From assembly GCA_041441455.1 (NCBI GenBank), contig JASDTB010000024.1, positions 1 to 27,535 of the forward strand: DNA of 27,535 nucleotides, read 5' to 3'. The translations under genes and the position numbers were made by a program. This document shows positions 24,901-27,535 of this stretch, in pieces; the stretch's first letter is position 1; each line of letters begins with the position of its first letter. Origin of the DNA: JAFIHK01 sp041441455 (GTDB lineage Bacteria; Bacteroidota; Bacteroidia; Bacteroidales; UBA932). Under the pieces are notes generated by a model. That model was not told where the DNA came from, did not search any database, and saw only the letters and a program-made list of their open reading frames with translations.

Positions 24901-25490
24901 ATCATCTCTTTGATTGCATCTTGATCTAGATCTTCGATCTTTTGAATCTCGTGAGAGGTTCTGAAACCATCGAAGAAGTGAACGAAAGGTACACGCGATT
25001 TAAGAGTAGAAAGGTGAGCAACTGCTCCCAAATCTAAAGCCTCTTGTACGCTGCCCGAAGCCAGAAAAGCAAAACCAGTTTGCCTTGCCGACATAACATC
25101 TGAGTGGTCACCGAAAATTGAGAGCGCTTGTGCTGCAAGCGATCTTGCCGAAACGTGGAAAACCGTTGGAAGAAGCTCTCCCGCGATTTTGTACATGTTC
25201 GGTATCATGAGAAGTAATCCCTGTGAAGCGGTAAAAGTGGTAGTAAGAACACCTGCTTGTAGAGACCCGTGAACTGCACCTGCTGCTCCTCCCTCACTTT
25301 GCATCTCAACTACCTTAACGGTCTCTCCGAAAAGATTCTTTTTGCCAAAAGCAGCCCACTCATCTACATACTCCGCCATTGTCGACGACGGTGTAATAGG
25401 ATAAATAGCTGCAAGTTCGCTAAACATGTAGGCTACATGTGCTGCGGCGTAATTACCATCACAGGTAATAAATTTTTTCTCTTTTGCCAT
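21957..25490 (-). CDS. nifJ: Pyruvate:ferredoxin (flavodoxin) oxidoreductase, single chain
   Basis: The 1177-residue enzyme oxidises pyruvate and CoA to acetyl-CoA and CO2, reducing ferredoxin; this is the anaerobic route into acetate and reducing power. N-terminal domain: YPITPSSTMAEYVDEWA. Two [4Fe-4S] motifs lie at about 690-705 (CIQCNQCSFVCPHAA) and 745-760 (CTGCGNCADVCPA). The C-terminal TPP-binding part starts near 815 (CAGCGETPY) with GGDGWAYDIGYGGLDH near 970, and the last cluster Cys lies in this region. The frame is open 20 codons upstream (to 25550), but the ATG at 25490 gives the family N-terminus MAKEKKFITCDGN. A long structured leader and a 60-codon upstream ORF precede it. Confidence 0.97.
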   Translation of the reverse strand: MAKEKKFITCDGNYAAAHVAYMFSELAAIYPITPSSTMAEYVDEWAAFGKKNLFGETVKVVEMQSEGGAAGAVHGSLQAGVLTTTFTASQGLLLMIPNMYKIAGELLPTVFHVSARSLAAQALSIFGDHSDVMSARQTGFAFLASGSVQEALDLGAVAHLSTLKSRVPFVHFFDGFRTSHEIQKIEDLDQDAIKEMISEKSLAAFRGRALNPEKPVTRGTAQNPDVYFQAREASNPFYDAVPDVVARYMGEISELTGRHYLPFDYYGDPEAENIVIAMGSVCETIREAVDHLREKGEKVGLLTVRLYRPFSAKYFLRVLPKSVKRIAVLDRTKEPGAVGEPLYVDVKTVLADKGAKAPVIVGGRYGLSSKDTTPAQIISVFDNLKLKEPKNGFTIGIVDDVTFRSLPVKEEINLAKPGTYECKFYGLGSDGTVGANKNTIKIIGETTPKYCQAYFDYDSKKSGGYTCSHLRFGDQPITSPYLVSHPDFVACHVSSYLTKYDVLKGIKKKGTFLLNSLWSVEETVNKLPEYIKATIAKKELTFYIINATQIAEEIGLGNRTNTILQSAFFKITNIIPYEQAVGQMKYAVDKSYGKKGEAIVKMNYAAVEKGSEYHKVEVPCEWKNLTAKFRPASFDRLAPDWVRNVADVVNAQNGNDLHVSAFLNLEDGTIPSGTAAFEKRGVAVHVPEWQAENCIQCNQCSFVCPHAAIRPFLMDDEESNKAPISIKKIKGNGPYKDYSFTIQVSPLDCTGCGNCADVCPAKNKALVMKTIDSQMHEQPNFDYLHATIGYKDTVQSKSQNVKNSQFAQPLFEFSGACAGCGETPYIKAITQLFGDRMMIANATGCSSIFGGSFPASPYTSDRNGRGPSWANSLFEDNAEFGLGMHLGSERIRDRVAKLMTDGLACDCCSAEMKVLFGEWITNRDSAEKTREIADKLIPMIKECKCDICKELVVLKDYLVVRSQWIFGGDGWAYDIGYGGLDHVLASGNNVNVLVLDTEVYSNTGGQSSKSTPAGAVAKFATSGKRIRKKDLGMMAMSYGYVYVAQVAMGASQNQFFNVLKEAEAYNGPSLIIAYAPCISHGLKDGMGASQREEKKAVECGYWHLYRYNPMLESEGKNPFTLDSKEPDWSKFQDFIKGEIRYTSLAKMFPDAANELFSLTEEYAKWRYNGYKRLASQV

Positions 25491-25703
25491 AGCTTGTATT
25501 TTAATTAATTGTAATTTATTTGGTTCGTGAACAAGCACGTTATATAACACAAAAAGCCCGCGAAGGGCAGTTCGTACTTGTTCTGAGGATTAAAATCACA
25601 CGAGGAGAATATTCCGCATGCGCAGGCAACAGAAAGAGGCTCTGTCTCTTTCTCAATGTCTGGCGATATTAGGGCGAAATTATTCATATTAGTATCTGTT
25701 TGC
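25491..25703 (-). promoter_or_regulatory. nifJ leader with hairpins and terminator-like element
   Basis: From the -7 box at 25704-25711 to the ATG is about 210 nt, far longer than other leaders in the window. Stems seen: AGAAAGAG (25631-25638) with CTCTTTCT (25646-25653), and an 11-bp long-range stem pairing 25573-25583 with 25529-25539 (one G-U). Inside the latter, GCCC/GGGC around a 5-nt loop is followed by five U on the minus strand (25551-25569), which looks like a short intrinsic terminator. A 60-codon ORF spans the leader. Attenuation is inferred. Confidence 0.5.
25505..25687 (-). CDS. Possible 60-aa leader peptide upstream of nifJ
   Basis: The ORF begins about 10 nt after the predicted transcription start and fills the whole nifJ leader. 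It stops 14 nt before the nifJ ATG, in a different frame. The peptide has five Cys (22, 24, 30, 47, 51), including an ACAC stretch, and no signal peptide or known domain. Position suggests a translated leader that could couple ribosome movement to the RNA stems beneath it. It could equally be a chance ORF in unconstrained sequence. No family is recognised. Confidence 0.3.
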   Translation of the reverse strand: MNNFALISPDIEKETEPLSVACACGIFSSCDFNPQNKYELPFAGFLCYITCLFTNQINYN

Positions 25704-25711
25704 CAAAAATA
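25704..25711 (-). promoter_or_regulatory. nifJ -7 box
   Basis: The minus strand reads TATTTTTG, an exact TAnnTTTG match, the only one between the nifJ ATG and the divergent gene. The -33 side is weak (TTTTCG about 17 nt upstream). Confidence 0.5.
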
Positions 25712-25746
25712 ATAAAAAAAAAGTAAATCGAAAACTTTATTTTCCT

Positions 25747-25754
25747 TATCTTAG
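25747..25754 (+). promoter_or_regulatory. Weak candidate -7 box for the secreted unknown protein
   Basis: TATCTTAG differs by one base from TAnnTTTG and ends 28 nt before the ATG at 25783. No clear -33 element. Confidence 0.3.
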
Positions 25755-25782
25755 TATTCGATTATTAATTAAATACTTAGTC

Positions 25783-26472
25783 ATGAAAAATATCTTCACT
25801 TTTTTATTCGTAATGTTGCTATCATCTTTTGCTGTGGCGCAAAAGGGAACTGTTAAGATTATCGATGGAAAACCAGTAGGGAAATCACTTTTTACAGAAA
25901 AAATGTACATCTTCCCAAAATTTGAGGAGGGAAAAATTAAAATTCAAGACGGTACTGTGTATGAAGGAAGAGTCAATATTAATACCATCAATCAAACAGT
26001 GGATCAGATAACAGATAAAGGAGATACTTCTGGGATTTCTGTTGAAAATATGGTGAAAATGGTCACTGTTGGACGAAATGTATTTTTTAAAATAGGTAAA
26101 CTATATTATCAAATTGTAGAGACAAATGGAGAGATCTCTATGGGTCTACATAGAAGAATTAAACTCGAAGAGGAGAAAGTTGAAGGAGCATATGGTTATG
26201 CAAGTGAAGTTGCCTCTGTATCTAAAATGTCTACAGTTAATGATTTTGGAAGAAGCAAAGCTATCGGGAGTGAATTCAATTTAGATTACACTTATATAGA
26301 GGACTATTTTCTTATTTATAAAGGCAAAGCAGTGGTTCCAAACAAAAAGAACTTCATAAAAGCCTTTCCTAAAGCGGCACAAAAAATAGAGACCTGGATT
26401 GACGAAAACAAAACAGATCTCTCTACAAACGAATCACAGGTTGCCCTGTTTAAATTAGCAATATCTTATTGA
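25783..26472 (+). CDS. Secreted protein of unknown function, 229 aa
   Basis: The protein starts with a signal peptide (about 1-19, cleavage in AVA-Q). The mature part has no motif I recognise. Alternating hydrophobic and charged residues over about 20-130 (for example GRNVFFKIGKLYYQIVE) suggest beta structure; the C-terminal third is more helical, with NKKNFIKAFPKAAQKIETWIDENK near 185-208. No lipobox Cys is seen and the mature protein appears to lack Cys altogether. It is probably periplasmic or secreted. The stop lies inside the 3' end of fabD on the other strand (7-base convergent overlap). Codon use is like its neighbours. Function unknown. Confidence 0.85.
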   Translation: MKNIFTFLFVMLLSSFAVAQKGTVKIIDGKPVGKSLFTEKMYIFPKFEEGKIKIQDGTVYEGRVNINTINQTVDQITDKGDTSGISVENMVKMVTVGRNVFFKIGKLYYQIVETNGEISMGLHRRIKLEEEKVEGAYGYASEVASVSKMSTVNDFGRSKAIGSEFNLDYTYIEDYFLIYKGKAVVPNKKNFIKAFPKAAQKIETWIDENKTDLSTNESQVALFKLAISY

Positions 26473-27341
26473 TGCCCCGAAGTGGTGCTCTCAGGAGCGA
26501 TTTTCTTAACCAAGCCTTGTAAAACATTACCAGGACCTAGCTCCACGAAATCACGAGCGCCATCGGCAAACATATTCTCAACAGTCTGTCTCCAACGAAC
26601 AGGAGCAGTAAGTTGATCGATTAAATTCTTTTTAATCTGCTGAGGATCGGTATAAGGCTTCGCATCTACGTTTTGGTAAACAGGACAGATCGGAGCCTTT
26701 ATCTCTGTCGCCTCAATAGCAGCAGCAAGCTCCATACGAGCCGGCTCCATAAGAGGAGAGTGGAAAGCACCACCAACAGCAAGCACCAATGCCCTCTTAG
26801 CACCAGCAGCCTTTAATTTTTCGCAAGCTGTCTGCACAGCCTCAACAGTACCCGAAATCACCAATTGACCGCTGCAGTTATAGTTTGCAGGAACAACAAC
26901 GCCCTCCACAGAGGCACAAACCTCCTCAACGATATTGTCGGCAAGACCAAGAATAGCAGCCATTGTAGACGGCTTAGCCTCACACGCCTTCTGCATAGCC
27001 TGAGCTCTGGCAGAGACCAAACGCAGACCATCCTCGAAGTTCATTGCACCAGCGGCAACAAGTGCCGAAAACTCACCAAGCGAGTGACCAGCAACCATTT
27101 GCGGATCGAAATTTTCTATACAATTTGCAAGCACAACCGAATGAATGAAGATTGCAGGTTGCGTAACTTTTGTCTGTTTCAACTCTTCGTCGCTGCCTTC
27201 GAACATGATATCTGTAATACGGAAACCCAACACATTATTCGCAGTCTCGAAAAGCTCTTTAGCCTTTGGGTGGTTCATATACAGTTCTTTACCCATACCG
27301 CTGAACTGCGCACCCTGACCCGGAAATACAAATGCTTTCAT
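26466..27341 (-). CDS. fabD: Malonyl-CoA:ACP transacylase
   Basis: FabD moves malonyl groups from CoA to acyl carrier protein to supply fatty-acid elongation, in the cytosol. The 291-residue protein begins MKAFVFPGQGAQFSGMG, contains the nucleophile Ser87 in GHSLGEFSALVAAG, the conserved Arg in SARAQAMQ (R112), the catalytic His194 in AFHSPLM and the C-terminal ELGPGNVLQGLVKK. The frame remains open upstream to 27515 through the tRNA gene, but the ATG at 27341 gives the family N-terminus and lies just downstream of a TAnnTTTG box. No other fab gene is adjacent. Its stop overlaps the convergent gene by 7 bases and no terminator is seen between them. Confidence 0.97.
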   Translation of the reverse strand: MKAFVFPGQGAQFSGMGKELYMNHPKAKELFETANNVLGFRITDIMFEGSDEELKQTKVTQPAIFIHSVVLANCIENFDPQMVAGHSLGEFSALVAAGAMNFEDGLRLVSARAQAMQKACEAKPSTMAAILGLADNIVEEVCASVEGVVVPANYNCSGQLVISGTVEAVQTACEKLKAAGAKRALVLAVGGAFHSPLMEPARMELAAAIEATEIKAPICPVYQNVDAKPYTDPQQIKKNLIDQLTAPVRWRQTVENMFADGARDFVELGPGNVLQGLVKKIAPESTTSGHQ

Positions 27342-27364
27342 ATAATTTTTAAATGTTAGACCGG

Positions 27365-27372
27365 CAAAGATA
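27365..27372 (-). promoter_or_regulatory. fabD -7 box
   Basis: The minus strand reads TATCTTTG, an exact TAnnTTTG match ending 23 nt before the fabD ATG. A -33 TTG at the usual spacing is not evident. Confidence 0.6.
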
Positions 27373-27398
27373 CATTTTTTAATCAATTTTAAAATAAC

Positions 27399-27406
27399 TA
27401 CCTTTG
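27399..27406 (+). promoter_or_regulatory. tRNA-Arg -7 box
   Basis: TACCTTTG is an exact TAnnTTTG match that ends 9 nt before the tRNA 5' end, a short distance typical of single tRNA genes. It is divergent from the fabD promoter. Confidence 0.6.
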
Positions 27407-27415
27407 CCGCCCGAC

Positions 27416-27489
27416 GGCCTCGTAGTTCAGCTGAATAGAACGTCAGATTCCGGTTCTGAAGGTCGGGGGTTTGAATCCCTCCGGGGTCA
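27416..27489 (+). tRNA. tRNA-Arg (anticodon CCG)
   Basis: The cloverleaf can be drawn in full. Acceptor GGCCTCG (27416-27422) pairs with CGGGGTC (27482-27488) with two G-U pairs, then discriminator A (27489). The D stem is GTTC/GAAC. The anticodon stem TCAGA/TCTGA surrounds loop TTCCGGT with anticodon CCG at 27450-27452. A 5-nt variable loop and T stem GGGGG/CCCTC around TTTGAAT complete it. The 3' CCA is not encoded and must be added. It decodes CGG. Confidence 0.95.
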
Positions 27490-27493
27490 CACA

Positions 27494-27535
27494 ACACTCC
27501 CACCCACTCAACCAAGAGAGGGCGGGAGTGTCTTC
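27494..27535 (+). terminator. Terminator hairpin after tRNA-Arg (cut by window end)
   Basis: ACACTCCC (27494-27501) pairs with GGGAGTGT (27524-27531), and a further CCC/GGG pairs inside beyond a mismatch. Only CTTC follows before the window ends, so the expected T-tract cannot be confirmed. Confidence 0.7.

Noticed and set aside
25491..25550. 20-codon N-terminal extension of NifJ
   Set aside because: The family starts at MAKEKKFITCDGN; upstream residues are atypical and lie in the leader.
27342..27515. 58-codon N-terminal extension of FabD
   Set aside because: It reads through the tRNA-Arg gene and the fabD -7 box; the GQGAQ start motif follows the ATG at 27341.

Overview
The window comes from a member of the Bacteroidota, most likely an anaerobic Bacteroidales. 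Three things point there. It carries a SusC/SusD outer-membrane pair. Many genes are preceded by the Bacteroidetes-type -7 box TAnnTTTG rather than an E. coli-like -10. It encodes a full-length single-chain pyruvate:ferredoxin oxidoreductase, an enzyme of anaerobic metabolism. Composition is AT-rich throughout. There is no phage, insertion sequence or CRISPR array that I can see. One 10-N assembly gap lies inside moeA (7950-7959).

Layout. Bases 1-600 hold no gene and are rich in repeats: a TATC microsatellite, a diverged direct repeat, a perfect 33-bp inverted repeat and 22-bp repeats. Next, on the minus strand, come an exported nucleoside-2-deoxyribosyltransferase-like protein (601-1125), a four-copy 19-bp tandem repeat, and a coupled pair of a TIGR01212 radical SAM protein and a YhcH/YjgK-family protein (1276-2645). 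Back-to-back promoters separate these from a plus-strand peptidoglycan-turnover operon (2716-6575). That operon encodes a DigH/YngK-like glycosidase, an NlpC/P60 lipoprotein and a Tat-type dipeptide epimerase. A 90-aa unknown protein and a terminator follow. A minus-strand pair, moeA and a YgjP-like metallopeptidase, shares an overlapping divergent promoter region with rpsO. rpsO is followed by a terminator and then pnp with a structured leader.

Bases 12037-16622 hold a susC-susD pair ending in a strong terminator. The promoter of a histidine-degradation operon is packed against that terminator: hutH, hutI, a metallo-beta-lactamase-fold hydrolase and a fused FTCD-type formiminotransferase-cyclodeaminase. 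Urocanase (hutU) is missing from the window. A bidirectional terminator separates this from nifJ on the minus strand, which has an unusually long leader of about 210 nt containing a 60-codon ORF and RNA stems. The window ends with a secreted unknown protein that overlaps convergently with fabD, and a tRNA-Arg(CCG) gene with its terminator.

How the genes work together. The 2716-6575 operon looks like an envelope-located route that cleaves glycan, then stem peptide, then epimerises the released L-Ala-D-Glu. The hut genes take histidine to glutamate plus one-carbon units, provided urocanase is encoded elsewhere. The rest is mostly housekeeping: translation, RNA decay, pyruvate oxidation, fatty-acid initiation and molybdenum cofactor. 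The points most worth a second look are the nifJ leader, the envelope peptidoglycan operon, the exported deoxyribosyltransferase-like protein with its flanking repeats, the 33-bp inverted repeat, the pnp leader, and the hut operon that lacks hutU.
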